A stretch of DNA of 64,000 bases from Pseudophaeomoniella oleicola (Eukaryota > Ascomycota > Eurotiomycetes > Phaeomoniellales > Phaeomoniellaceae). The notes beneath the pieces are model-generated. The model had not been told where the DNA came from, did not search any database, and was given only the letters and a program-made list of their open reading frames with translations. Shown one piece after another: positions 22,841 to 34,060 of this stretch; position 1 is the stretch's first letter, and the number at the start of each line of letters is the position of its first letter. The stretch is taken from assembly GCA_003868215.1 (NCBI GenBank), contig QWDQ01000006.1:372001-436000 (forward strand). The letters run 5' to 3'. A program made the position numbers and the translations under genes.

Positions 22841-23746
22841 CTACCTAACAACTGCACCTTTGAGAGTCTTGACGGTGCAAAAGCCCTTGCCTTCTACCAC
22901 CAATTGACCCTTGGTGGCCTTCCCCTCCTCCGCTTTGATTCCTTCGGTCGCTGTGGCATCGAAGCCAACGGTGAGATCATCACCCGTGAAGAACCCCGGT
23001 TGAATAGCTTCCCACTGCTTTTTCTTAGGGTTGAGTTGCTTCTCTGGTCCCTTGCCTTCACCATATGGCCAACCTTCAAAATAGACCTTTTCCCCTGCTT
23101 CTGCTCCCGCAGGTGGGCTGACAAGCTCCACCACACGGTCATGGGAATGTGGATCGGCACCTTCGGCTGGCTTAGGCGATGCAGCTAGCACCATGGCAGC
23201 TGACTTGATACCACGCATAGTGACAGGCTTAAGATTCGCGACGACGACTACTTTGCGGCCTTGCATCTCTTCTAAAGGTACGAGTCCCCGAAGACCTGAG
23301 CAGACGGTTCGTACAGTCTTCCCAGTTGCTTCGTCGACGGAGGTATGGTCTGAACCTGGCGCATCGCCCATATCAATGGTAGAGACGTAGAGACTGTCGG
23401 CATCAGGATGAGGGATGGCCCGCAGGATGTGCCCAACTCGTAAATCGAGCAGCGCAGGTGAAAGAGGGGCAGCCGCTGGACCTGCCGCCTGTTTCGGTGG
23501 TTTGGGTTTCTTTTCCTTCTTTTGCTTTAGGTGTGTGCTCTCTGAGACCGCCGCAGCGGATTGTGGGGTAGAGTTCGAGCTATTTGGGTGCGGTTCGTGC
23601 TTCTTCACTTCGGGGTCCGGATTCATAGAGGAGTGCGCGGGTTGTACGAGAGCTTCCTTGGCCCCGATCGTGAGGTCCTTGAGTTTGTGTTGGATCTTCT
23701 GCGTGGTGGACGGGGAGCCCTCGCCGTTGTTCTCAGCGGAAGACAT
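22841..23746 (-). CDS. Arc1/EMAPII-type tRNA-binding protein
   Basis: Single exon, 301 aa from the ATG at 23746 (MSSAENNGEGSPSTTQK). The N-terminal half is charged and Lys/Pro-rich (KQKKEKKPKPPKQ), suited to RNA contact. The C-terminal half is the tRNA-binding OB domain shared by yeast Arc1p, human AIMP1/EMAPII and bacterial MetRS C-termini: LDLRVGHILRAIPHPDADSLY, then GKTVRTVCSGLRGLVPLEEM, then VVVVANLKPVTMRGIKSAAM. Such proteins bind tRNA and recruit it to methionyl- and glutamyl-tRNA synthetases. The GST-like N-terminal domain of yeast Arc1p is not seen. The frame stays open upstream to an ATG at 24067 (107 extra residues rich in Arg, Ser and His), so a longer form is possible. Confidence 0.85.
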   Translation of the reverse strand: MSSAENNGEGSPSTTQKIQHKLKDLTIGAKEALVQPAHSSMNPDPEVKKHEPHPNSSNSTPQSAAAVSESTHLKQKKEKKPKPPKQAAGPAAAPLSPALLDLRVGHILRAIPHPDADSLYVSTIDMGDAPGSDHTSVDEATGKTVRTVCSGLRGLVPLEEMQGRKVVVVANLKPVTMRGIKSAAMVLAASPKPAEGADPHSHDRVVELVSPPAGAEAGEKVYFEGWPYGEGKGPEKQLNPKKKQWEAIQPGFFTGDDLTVGFDATATEGIKAEEGKATKGQLVVEGKGFCTVKTLKGAVVR

Positions 23747-24344
23747 TGTCACAGATCGCAGGCTGTAGAAGGTGCAGGGGAGATGTTTCAGCTGTCCTCG
23801 GAGGTGATGTGCCGAGTTTCTGGCAGAGAACTTTGGGAAATGCAACCTAGAGATGATAGAAGCCAGATTGTTACGGTCTTGTAGACAGTATTCCAATGTC
23901 GGATTGCAATGGTCACGACGAAATTCTTTGCGATGTTTGCGGTTAGAATCGAAAGGTTGGAGAAGTCTAGGAATTATTGTGTCATTGGAGCGTTGGACGT
24001 GCGTGGACCCTGAAGAGTCGATTACTTGCCATCTCCTATTCTCCCGAGAGAGCCAGAAGACTGTCATGGGAGATCGTTGTCACTATATTCAACCTCAAGA
24101 TCTCCATCTACAGAATCAGAAGTCGTCCGACATAATTAATGTTGCTCTCGCTTAACCGAATGTGATTTTTCTATGTAGTTCAGAACCCTCTCGATGGGGA
24201 TCTCGGGGCAAATATCAATAACCCTCCAACCCACGTGCTAATGACGAAAAGTGTCCCAAAAATATGCCGTGCTATGCCATGATCAATATGCAAATAAGAA
24301 TATTGTTTCCAGGTGACCGAGTCCAGAATATTAGGACACCAACC
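23747..24344. promoter_or_regulatory. Intergenic region upstream of the tRNA-binding protein gene
   Basis: Contains the in-frame upstream extension of the tRNA-binding protein frame (to 24067) and the 3' flank of the protease gene. No independent gene is seen. Confidence 0.5.
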
Positions 24345-25733
24345 TTAGGCGTGGGGAGCGACGCCGAGAGAAGGGGGGTTGGTGTTTTGGAATGCGACAA
24401 ACTGTCCCTTGAAGAACACATCACCGTAGATTTGAAGACCTGAACCAGAGTTTGACTGCACGCCACCAAAACACATGCTCTGACCAGCTTGGTTGGTCGC
24501 GCCGACTGAAGCAAAGTTCATCAGCGATCCGCTCACGGTTGCCATACTACCACCAGTGGCAACAGCAAGGTCTGGTAACTTGGTACCACATGGGAAGACA
24601 ACGCCGCCTACTTCAGCACTGTCGATGGCACCATCCACCTGACTGTAGTAGCCATTGAGAACCGAGTCGTCAACAATCATCAAAGACGTGCCGGTGTCGG
24701 CAATAGCGATGCCAGAGTCGGTGTTTTGCTGTGCTGCACCTCCGTTGACGGCAAAGGTTTTGGAGGCAAATTGCCAGAATCCATTTGAATTATCAACTTG
24801 GACCTGGTTCAAGTTGCCTGTGAACTGGGTTGAATCAATTTGGCCGAACTCATAAGCTGAAAAGCTGTCAGTATTTATATCAGCTGTTGATATGATAGCA
24901 TCACTTACCTCCTGCAGTCCCGTGTTTTAAGTTGGCAGTGAAAACTTGGGAGGACAGACTCGGCGCAACATTGGCAAAAAAGGTTTTCGCTTGGGTTGGC
25001 TGGACGGTGTTGAGACTAGAGAACGCAAGTCCAACCAGTCCATTGGAGGCCGTGTCTGTAACGAATGAATCCGAAACGTTATTGGGCAGACCGATGGTTT
25101 GCGCTTGAACTGTAGCACCACCAATATTGACCGCATCTGTCCCGACAGGACCATTTGCAAAGGAGCCATCGCCGTAGGAGATGTCGAAGGTGGCACCATT
25201 CACAGCAGCAGCGGTCGTTGACTTTGTCGGATCGTACACAGTGTGGCCCTTCTGGGAAGCGGCATTCAGGTTTGTATTGAACACCCACCTATAGTAGATC
25301 ATCAGCAAGAGTCCAATGCATTCACCCATCGCTGAACCTACATGTCGGATGAACCTGTGTCGAAGTCCATCACCATAGTCTGTCCACCAACGCTGACAGG
25401 AGACAAAAACTCAGCATCATTCTGGCTTCCTGTAGCCGTGACGTCCCCTTCTTCGGAGCCGTTGGCTGCAGCGGCTTGTGAGAGGGTGGCTGGCTTGTGC
25501 AGCTTGGGCAAGAAGTCCAGGAACTCTAGGTTGCTCGTTCCAAATCTTCTCGTAACGGTCCGTGGCTGTGCGGTGATGCCAAATTTTCTGTAGGCTTTTT
25601 TCAAGGCGTAAGGCCCGTTCGCCACATAGTTCTTTTGTCGTACCCGCTCGATCTTGAACGATCGCTTGTGCGGATGAGCGAGAACACAAGTGAGGAGGAG
25701 AGTAACAAATAATAGTGCCTGAAGTCTTAACAT
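24345..25733 (-). CDS. Secreted aspartic protease (family A1, aspergillopepsin-like)
   Basis: Three exons: 25733-25342, 25288-24909 and 24856-24345, giving 427 aa. It begins with a signal peptide (MLRLQALLFVTLLLTCVLA) and a basic propeptide of about 100 residues (RSFKIERVRQKNYV). The first catalytic motif, DTGSSDMWVF, is completed across intron 1. The flap ISYGDGSFANG carries the conserved Tyr, and the second catalytic motif is DTGTSLMIVDD. A Cys pair in the C-terminal lobe (FPCGTK, SMCFGG) is the usual disulfide. Both introns are 52-53 bp with good GTAAGT/GTAGGT donors. Extracellular acid protease activity after propeptide removal is expected from family. It stands alone; a palindrome copy lies about 600 bp upstream. 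Confidence 0.94.
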
Positions 25734-27616
25734 TTTGTACAGTTTGGGCTGACCAGCAGTCTCTTCGAAGCGAACGGTTTTTGGACCGGATTAATAGACA
25801 AACGAATGGCGACTCCAGAAAGCCTGACCCTGAACCAGAGGGTAGGAAGAGAAGGAATGACGAAGATTTATATGGTAAGGACGAGGCCTGGAGAAAAGAT
25901 GGAAAGTAAAAATGAAGGGAAAAATTGAAGAAACGAACAAGAAATTTAACAAACGGCCAGGCAAGTAGACAAAGCTGAAAGAAGAATGGAAGGAGAAGCA
26001 TGAAATGCAAAAGCGACGGAGGACTGAAGGAGATAGATGAACCAAGACTCTTGCGGAAACAATATGTGCCAGATCGGATCCACTATGGGATCCGTGACGA
26101 AGCAATAATAAGGATGCCGACTAAGCGAGGCTTCGAGGCTTCCTCGAAAGGCAACCTCTGACGGATCAAGGCGAGAGGCGTAGAGCATGGTAAGTTGACC
26201 CGGATCCTCGTCTGGAGACGAGTTTGGCCCTCAGCTTCGGCCTCTCGATTCGACACTCCCGGAGATGAGAAGAGCTACGTTAACGTTACAGAGTGCCAAG
26301 GAGAAACATGGACGAGTCGATCGATGGGCGCCGTCTACTACGTAGTATCGTAGTATAGCGACACGATCCCCAATCGAGCATGTACACAAAAGACCGAGTG
26401 AGCGAGACGTTTGGGTCCGGCGTCGTCGTCGAGTTCGCAACCAGCATAGTGATTGGTGGTGGTAGTAAATCTGATTCAGCGGATCCTATTTACCATCGAT
26501 CCACCAAGGATCCTAAGACTGTTCACGGTTTCAATAATGCACCAAAATATCGGAGAATAGGCAGTGAAGTGAGCTGCTGTTGTCCGTTCAAGTCCGTCAA
26601 GTCCTACCGATGGAAGCCACTCAAGGATCATAAGTGGCCAATCGAGGGCCGTCATGGTGAGTGGCGGTGGTCGAGAAACGCGACATCGTACCAGACCTTG
26701 GAAGAGCGTGGAGAAGATGCGAAACAGAATTCGCTGAGATGAAGTGAAGTAGTTTGAAACCATGCCGATTCGAGACAATCATGTCCCTTTTATTCAGAGT
26801 TTGCGGCGTCTCATCTTTTTAATATGAAACGCCAATGGCAACAATCCACAACCAATCATTGTCACCGCTCGTCATCATCAACTCCTGGGCGCTAACGTCC
26901 CTATTCCCTTTCAATCCCATACTTTGCCAGTCACGACCATGTAAATCCCGTCTACAAGTAGAGATGTTGTAACTGACTGACACACGTCTGTCTCTACCAC
27001 TGTGTTTGGGTTGCAGCATCATTTATTGTTTGTAACTCGTGGCATTAATGACCATTCGGTAAGTTCATGCCGTCGATACCTTGTCGCTAATAAAGTGTAT
27101 ATCAGGAAAGTAAAATCCAAGGTCATCGAGTCATGCTATTGTGCGCCTGCATATTACTTGCCTACCTACATTGTACATTTACATAGTAATTAAGTGAGAG
27201 CACAGCATTTCACAAATGACTAAATGCATGCCAAGATGCTTTGTTCCTGTAATAGCTGCAACTGGACATCATCTGTCAGAATTAATCTATCGACTGCAGA
27301 TGTAATATATTGCGTACCTCCCCGAAGCAGCTGATGGCGCTCTCTGGCATCGTCATCTCATGATTATTATGATGCAAGTGCGCTTGCATAATCACAGAAC
27401 TGATCGGCACAAGGCTAGTCAGTCACGGTCACAATCACATAAACCGACGTTGCTTCAAGCAGTGCCCAGGATAATTTTCTCATACATGTTATACCCTGAG
27501 GAAAAACAAACGCTTAATGATTACCATCCCAATGCTTCGCTAGACGCTGAAGAAGATTGAGACACGGAATGAAAGAGAAAATCAACATGGTAGGCAGATA
27601 ACCCGGTGGATGAGCC
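25734..27616. other. Intergenic region without recognised gene
   Basis: About 1.9 kb containing the protease promoter and the 3' flank of NBP35. Short frames on both strands (for example 26380-26742) show no family signature. It contains the palindrome at 26336. Confidence 0.55.
26336..26347. promoter_or_regulatory. 12-bp palindrome TACTACGTAGTA, copy 3
   Basis: Perfect copy about 603 bp upstream of the aspartic protease start. A partial repeat of its right half (CGTAGTAT) follows immediately. Confidence 0.6.
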
Positions 27617-28703
27617 CTATATCGGTCGATCAGGTAGGACATCATCTGGATTTTCCCCGACCAGTTCACTGACGTGCCTCACTACCTGCCGTAACGCGAG
27701 ACAGGCTGGACTGTCGGGGAAGCTGTCCATAAAGCTCTCGCCATAATCACAGGCCATGCCGATCCGTGGATCCAGGGGTACTGCCCCCAGAAAAGGTATG
27801 CCCATATCCTTACATAGCTGCCTGCCGCCTCCCGTTGTAGCTTTGAAAATCTGGGATTCGTGTGTGCATTTGGGGCATACAAAGCCGGACATGTTCTCAA
27901 CCAGGCCCAAAACTCGGATCCCAGCCTTTCGACAGAAATCAATTTCTTTCCGCACATCGAGCAGAGAGACCTCTTGTGGAGTAGTTACTACCACCGCTCC
28001 ATCCACGCCAGATTCTTTGAGAAAGGAGTTGACTGATAGGTGTTCATCTGAGGTCCCCGGTGGGGTGTCGACAATAAGGTAGTCCAATTCCCCCCATTCA
28101 ACGTCTTTCAAAAATTGTTTGATCAGCCCGTTCTTTTTCGGTCCCCTCCATATGACAGCATCATCCCTATTGGGTAGCATGAACTGAACGCTCATGACGG
28201 CAAGGTTATCGGTTACCCAGACTGGACTCCAGCCAGCGTTGCTCACATGGATCGTCTCTTCTTCCACACCCATCATCTTCGGTATTGATGGCCCACAGAT
28301 ATCAGTGTCCATGACGGCGACGGATGAATCTGGATTGGATGCGAACGCGTGCGACAATAGAGCCGAAAAAGTTGATTTTCCCACCCCACCCTTGCCCGAC
28401 AATACCAATATCTTATGCCTGATTCCTGAGAGTCGTTCTGTTATTATAGGGATGTCGGGGTCTGGTCCTTTGGGCGTTGAGGCACATATCGATTGATTAG
28501 GACAGCCCTGACAAGCGTCACCTTGCCCCGCTTGTTCCGATTCGGGACCTGGACAGTGTTCTAGAGAAGGTTATATCAGCTAAACGCAGCTTCGGCATCG
28601 TAATATAGATTTACAGACCTGGCTCTGGTGCTACTAGCTTCGGGGCGTTCTTGAGAGAGGCGTCCAGGGCCTCCGAGACTGGTTCCTCTAATGACGGCGC
28701 CAT
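27617..28703 (-). CDS. NBP35: NBP35, cytosolic Fe-S cluster assembly P-loop ATPase
   Basis: Two exons: 28703-28619 and 28560-27617 (58 bp intron), giving 342 aa, the usual NBP35 length. The N-terminal extension that distinguishes NBP35 from CFD1 is present: four Cys in [25 protein letters not shown] (C-x13-C-x2-C-x5-C), which bind a [4Fe-4S] cluster. The Mrp/NBP35 ATPase core follows with the deviant Walker [12 protein letters not shown], then [26 protein letters not shown] and the bridging-cluster motif VCPKC. NBP35 pairs with CFD1 as scaffold of the cytosolic iron-sulfur assembly pathway. The start is fixed by the splice: exon 1 encodes [19 protein letters not shown] copy of the palindrome lies 248 bp upstream. 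Identification is firm. Confidence 0.96.
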
Positions 28704-29383
28704 GCCTCTGTGATGAAGAGCGCAACGTGCCTAGCAATGCCCGGGTCACCTTATATTCCTTCAGGAGGGTCTGAACGAGACGGTTTATTGTTTGGGGAGA
28801 TAGATCGTAGGCTGTAGCATAACCATGTACTTTACAGTGAGAGAGAAATCGCGAGTGTTATTAAAATGAATGATTGGTAATATGAGGCAAAATGTTCCTG
28901 CTGTGGAGAATGAATCTAGATTGGGAGCGCCGATAACGTGATAAGGTAAGTACTACGTAGTAAAGCATGTGGGGAACCTGGTAAGCAGCGACCCAAGGTG
29001 ATCCAATATTAATTATGATCCAACCCCAAGATATTTATTACTACGGTAATTAGTAACTTACGGTCGGACCAGCTATGAATTAACAAGAGTCATATTCACC
29101 TACCACACATATTCATCTACTTCGATGACTCTGGCTGAACCCGTGGGAGCTTCGCAGTCAGCAATGCACTATGACATTCTCTCCCGAAGGCGACATAAAT
29201 TGTGACGATGAACCCGATATTGCTGGCGGCGTTTCAAGAATCTATACTTTGATCATGGACTTGCTGTAAAACTATCCCTTTCATGTACGTTTTGTGCGCA
29301 TCACCAGGACCAAATGTATCCATCTGCACTACAAGCGCCCTCTCGGACACCCGAGGTCAACACCCAAAAGTCACAGATCTCTT
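28704..29383. promoter_or_regulatory. NBP35 promoter region
   Basis: About 680 bp between the NBP35 start and the ureohydrolase stop. It contains the palindrome at 28951. No gene is seen. Confidence 0.5.
28951..28962. promoter_or_regulatory. 12-bp palindrome TACTACGTAGTA, copy 4
   Basis: Perfect copy 248 bp upstream of the NBP35 start codon. Confidence 0.6.
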
Positions 29384-31427
29384 CTATGGCTTAACAGCAC
29401 CGTCAACCATGAGCCCGATCAAGCTCCTAGCTACCTCCGCAGCTGCAATACATGTTGTCTCTCCGTTGTTATCATACGGTGGGGCAACCTCTACGACATC
29501 CTGGAATGAGAAAAAGTGCGGTCAGTATCCTTTTCACTTAATCGTTTGAGATCTTCCTTGGGAGTTGTAAGGTCAAAACCTGGAGAGACCGGTCTTCAAA
29601 GGGGAGCACAGCAGAGTACACATACCGCACCAATGACATCGAGTCCGGAAAGTCCGTCGAGAATACTGAGAAGCTCTCTTGTAGTCCAGCCACCCGGTTC
29701 CACTGTTCCCGTGGCGGGTGCAAAAGCTGGATCCAAAACATCGATATCGACAGTGATATAAACCTTTCTTGATTCCTGTTGAACCCTGTCTTTGATCTTC
29801 TGGATAATACCTTTCACGCCAAGATCGTCGATGTCGCGAGCGGTGATGATTTCAAACCCGCATTGCATGTCATTGGCGAAATCATGGCGTTGGGTGTCGG
29901 TACCCATAGGGGCACGGATGCCAGCATGGATTGACGAGGAATTGGAGATCAGACCTTCCTCGTGGGCGATGTGGAGGAATGTGCCATGGTTGACTTCCCT
30001 AATAGCAAGTAAGAAATTGATGAGCATGGGGGAGCAAAGGAGTGGTCTCAGGAGGCAAAGATGTACACGTGTAGGACGTGGAGAGGAGACGAATAATAGA
30101 GGCAAGCCGAAGGGAAGAGACTCGATCCTTGAGAGTCCGTCGAAGAAAGCTGCAATTTCATTGGGGGCTCCGCAGTACTTACGCATAATCCGATACCCCA
30201 CCGCCTATATGAGAATCAATCGGTCAGCATAGCTCGAGAACATTTTCGGCCACAACAAGACCCGGTCTCAATCACGTACCAAGAACATGCGGATTCCACG
30301 TATCAATATGAGAGTCGAAATGGATAACATTGACAACTCCCCAATGGTCAATTGTCGATCGCAGAGCTGCTAGGGTAATCGTATGATCTCCTCCAAGCAT
30401 GAGGATACGCGGGGTTTTGGAAACGGTCTCATTGTTTGCTAGGCGACCGGATGTGATCTACAGAAAAGAGAGAGGGTTAGATACAAGTTGACAGAAGGGA
30501 TCAATGTATATATTATGCGTGGGATCATTCTCAAAAGTTTAGTGGAGAGAAACTCGAGCGTCCAGAGGTTTGGGTTAGATGAGCACGTGGCCATGTGATT
30601 CGAGAATGGGCTTAGGGCACAAACACCGGCATTCTTTCAAGAAAAGAGAAGAACCGGGCCACTCTGTGGGGAACAGAAAGGCACCTGAAAGCGAGAAGAA
30701 AAGAGAAGGACATTTGGGCCTCACCTTGTGAGATTTGACAAGCTGCTTCAAAGCCAGCGTATTATCGATGAAAGTCAACGGAGCATCTCCACAATCGACC
30801 ATCTTCGCCCATTGCGTGAAAGGATTGCGACGCGAATAGATGTTCCACGAACGCGGGCCCCGGATACGACGTGACCCATCTCGGATACCATGAGGACCGA
30901 ATCTTGCTCCTGGTCGATACGATGTCCCCTATATATGTATCGAAACGGACGGAGTCAGCTTTTCCTGGTAGCAGGCACACTGGGAGTATTGCGCAGAGTA
31001 TGATTCGGGGACCCCTGTCCAGTCACCCGCCGGGGATTTTCATTCCAGCCAGAGGGACTACTTCACACCCAAGGAGAAACGAGCGTAGAAACAAGAGAAA
31101 GAAAGCAAAACTGCGTACAGTATCAAAAGGTGCCCCGATAACAGCAATATCGTAGCTCTCTATCTCCTCATCGGCCAGAGGAGAAAAGCAGGGTACGTAT
31201 GGAAGATGGCCGAACGAAGTCAGACCACCGATCGCATCCGGCGTCGTCAACGGCACATCGTCGTTCTCCTCGTCGTCCGCCGCGTTAGCTAGCCGAAGAG
31301 GTGCTTGCTGCTGCTGCTGGCCGCCATATCGGGCCTCCTGCTTGCTGATGGCGGCGACCCGGGGGAAGACGATGTCGCGAGCCAAGGCAGAGGTAGCTAA
31401 CAATGAGATCAGGAATGGAGAACGCAT
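29384..31427 (-). CDS. Agmatinase-type ureohydrolase with signal-like N-terminus
   Basis: Six exons: 31427-31119, 30928-30725, 30457-30280, 30204-30183, 29998-29626 and 29500-29384, giving 400 aa. The arginase/agmatinase core is complete: [20 protein letters not shown], then [14 protein letters not shown], then HFDSHIDTW, then [17 protein letters not shown] with the metal-binding Asp/His residues, and [18 protein letters not shown]. These enzymes hydrolyse a guanidino compound (agmatine, guanidinobutyrate or similar) to urea and an amine using two manganese ions. The N-terminus [16 protein letters not shown] looks like a signal peptide, followed by a Gln run and acidic stretch. Exon 4 is only 22 nt but is required to keep frame (GGVSDYA). 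Fungal genomes often carry such signal-bearing agmatinase paralogues; the exact substrate is unknown. Confidence 0.92.
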
Positions 31428-32149
31428 GGCTGAAAGCGAAGAGAGCAGACACGTTAACAGCTCCTTCAGAAAATAAGAAAGACACACACTTCAAGGAGAG
31501 AACGAAAGGAAGATATAAGCATACGAAGTCAGAGTCGTCAGTCAGGTATGAAGCTATTGGGTGGATACGGAGATGTGAGCTATTATCCTTATCTCCATAT
31601 CAGCATCGGTACGGATTTCGGGTTGATAAGCATCATTCTATTCCGACAAGTGAGCTGCTCGCTTCAAGCAAACGCGTATTGCTGGGAAGCCACTACCCTC
31701 ATCCAAATTATACTCCGTAAGGTATGTGACTGGAAATCCTATCCGGAGTAAAAGTGATATTGGTCGCTTAGGTAACCATATCCGAAAGCGCTGACTGTCC
31801 ACTGGGTGGATCTGGATCTCAAAACCGGCGATACAGAGCTGTTCTCATAAAAGCTCTTCAAGATCTACAGACACGTAAGTCCGTCAATATAGCACAATGG
31901 CCGAGGTATTGCTATCAGTGGCAGCAAGTGGGTGAGAAATACCGCGGCTGAAAAGTTCACGTGTGAGCAAAGAGGATGATCTACCTGAATGTGGCTGGTG
32001 TTCTTCACGTTGAGCGCTCAACGATGATAGCAGCACATCACATTGTACTGGAGGTTGTCAGATGTGCAGATAGCTAGGAACAGTTTGTGAAACTTGTCGT
32101 GATTTATTCCTCTGCTGCTTGTCCTGCTTCACTCACGTATATTGCTTTT
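31428..32149. promoter_or_regulatory. Ureohydrolase promoter region
   Basis: About 720 bp between two minus-strand genes. Short TACTCCGTA / CCGGAGTA motifs occur at 31712 and 31740. No gene is seen. Confidence 0.5.
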
Positions 32150-33193
32150 TTATGACCCGGCGGCTTGTATCCAATCCCTTGCCCGCTTGATGTATATATC
32201 TTCCTTTGTTTCTGAACCCTCCCCGCCTCCAGAGTCGGTCCATGGATCTAATACACAATCCACGGCATCAGTGGTGGCGGTTTTAACTTTAGCGACATGC
32301 GTGTTTACAGAAGATATGTCACGCTCATATAGCGCACCAGCTGCTTCATCGACAGCCTCTGACGTCGCCTTGAGATGAGAAATGAGTCGGTCAAGACTTT
32401 GAATTTGCTTCTTGTTCGGGTCCGAGGGAAACGCCTTCTGTAAGCGGCTCTTCACAATGACATGTATACACTGTGGTACCCGCTGGAAGACCTTGAGACA
32501 GTACTCTCTATGCGCCTCTATCTCATCAGTGTCGTTCTTCTCAGAAGAGTCTCCATCTTCATCTTCATCGTCGTCTTCTGATTCCTGGTTCCCGAAGAAA
32601 TCATCCTCATCCTCGTCTTCAGGGTCCCAGTCTTTGAGCTCATTGAGCGCATCTTGTACCAAAGCTTGAAATTGCTGAGCCTTCTTGACGATGAGGCCTG
32701 CAATCCCCCCATTGGCTAGAGCGATAAGATTGTCGCAACCATCCCATATCCTTCCAACCGCTTCAGTTATTGTCTTCTTCTCATCTTCATTGACATTTTT
32801 ATTAGATCTGCTGCGCTCGAGCACTGCCTCAACTAGGACCTTGAAATCTCTCAAGGCTGTCTTCGAAAGCAATAGAATTTCATTGCTCAGTGCACTCGTG
32901 AACCTTTCGGGAGGTAACAATAAAATTCCTGTGACAAGTGATGGAAGGACAGAGTCATTCACAGCTGACAAGACAGTGCTAAGAGCTGATGGAGTGAATG
33001 GATCGTTGATGGCGAGTAGGGACAATTTGGTAGTCTGTGCTTTCAATGCTGTCGCCGAAGCAGATATCAGAGGCAAAGCAGATGGGCCATCAGACTGAGT
33101 CGCTTCATAGTATGGAGATTCGAGGCTGACACTAAATCGATCAACCAAATCAATAGTAGTAGAGAGTGACACTTTCAAGGGCGGCGGAGGCAT
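32150..33193 (-). CDS. GCIP (Grap2/cyclin-D-interacting) domain protein
   Basis: Single exon, 347 aa from the ATG at 33193 (MPPPPLKVSLSTTIDLVD). An ATG 36 bp upstream is in frame but less likely. The protein is almost wholly helical, with the pattern of the GCIP-interacting family: SVLPSLVTGILLLPPERF, ISKTALRDF-like helices, GRIWDGCDNLIALANGG, and a second helical half after an acidic stretch (DPEDEDEDDFFGN and SEDDDEDEDGD near the middle). The C-terminus is AKVKTATTDAVDCVLDPW. Animal members bind cyclin D and Grap2; in fungi the role is unknown. Length agrees with the family. Upstream the palindrome copy at 33414 is 221 bp away. Confidence 0.8.
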   Translation of the reverse strand: MPPPPLKVSLSTTIDLVDRFSVSLESPYYEATQSDGPSALPLISASATALKAQTTKLSLLAINDPFTPSALSTVLSAVNDSVLPSLVTGILLLPPERFTSALSNEILLLSKTALRDFKVLVEAVLERSRSNKNVNEDEKKTITEAVGRIWDGCDNLIALANGGIAGLIVKKAQQFQALVQDALNELKDWDPEDEDEDDFFGNQESEDDDEDEDGDSSEKNDTDEIEAHREYCLKVFQRVPQCIHVIVKSRLQKAFPSDPNKKQIQSLDRLISHLKATSEAVDEAAGALYERDISSVNTHVAKVKTATTDAVDCVLDPWTDSGGGEGSETKEDIYIKRARDWIQAAGS

Positions 33194-34060
33194 CTTTCCG
33201 TTCCAGATCTTGAAGCAACATATAGACACAACTCGAGTCTCTGGTTCAAGTGTGGTGAGAGGAGCGTGCTATCTCTATCAGCTTTCTTTCGCAATCCAGC
33301 GTGGAAAAAAAAGAAAGGCGAAGGGTTTACGAGATCGCAAGCATCCCCACAACAACATGCGTGGGGTCCAACCTTCGTCTTCTTTCAGTAAATGATGCTT
33401 CCGACAATGATCCTACTACGTAGTACAATATCAAGCCAACATACATCGCAAGTACCGACTAGGCGAGCTCATCGTGTTCGCATATTCCGCATACCTCATG
33501 GTATTTGCGACCACAATGAAGCCGGTCAGCACGGCTGGAACAGTAGATACGAGCAATGATGCATCCGAGAGATCCCCTTGTGATATCGCCCCCATCACAT
33601 CCACGGCTTTAACGATACCAACAATTTAGTCGCCCATGGATCATGAGGATGTATCGAGTCATACACAAACGGCCCCCAAATTGCTCGCCGCGACTAGAGA
33701 CACATATAGAACCGAATTTGGCAACTTCAACGATCATAGACGAGGTCAGCACGTAGATATTGCTTGTTTGCATTTGACGTCGTTATTTCTTCTGTTGAGA
33801 ACAGTCCTGAACATTCTCTTGCCTATATCGCTTCGCCTCTGCAATTTATTGATACAAAGCTCCCTTCAGCCCTCGTTAGTCGCAGCTAGGGTGCCGGCGA
33901 TGCAGTGTTAATCATTGTTTCTAGATCCAAATCGGGATCCTTCACAAACCGGCACCTTTCGGTATCAGTCGACTAGGATCATTCCGCCTCATTCTATGCA
34001 TGTCAACGTGAGAAGACGCCGCAGACTGTTCTGATCTGGAAAGTTCAACCTGTCTACGCT
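33194..34060. promoter_or_regulatory. Divergent promoter region
   Basis: About 870 bp between the GCIP gene (minus) and the membrane protein gene (plus), with the palindrome at 33414. A 91-codon frame at 33636-33911 has no recognisable signature. Confidence 0.5.
33414..33425. promoter_or_regulatory. 12-bp palindrome TACTACGTAGTA, copy 5
   Basis: Perfect copy in a divergent promoter, 221 bp from the GCIP start and 636 bp before the membrane protein start. Confidence 0.6.

Noticed and set aside
26380-26742. 120-codon plus-strand frame upstream of the protease
   Set aside because: No family signature, and a similar-length frame exists on the opposite strand at the same place.
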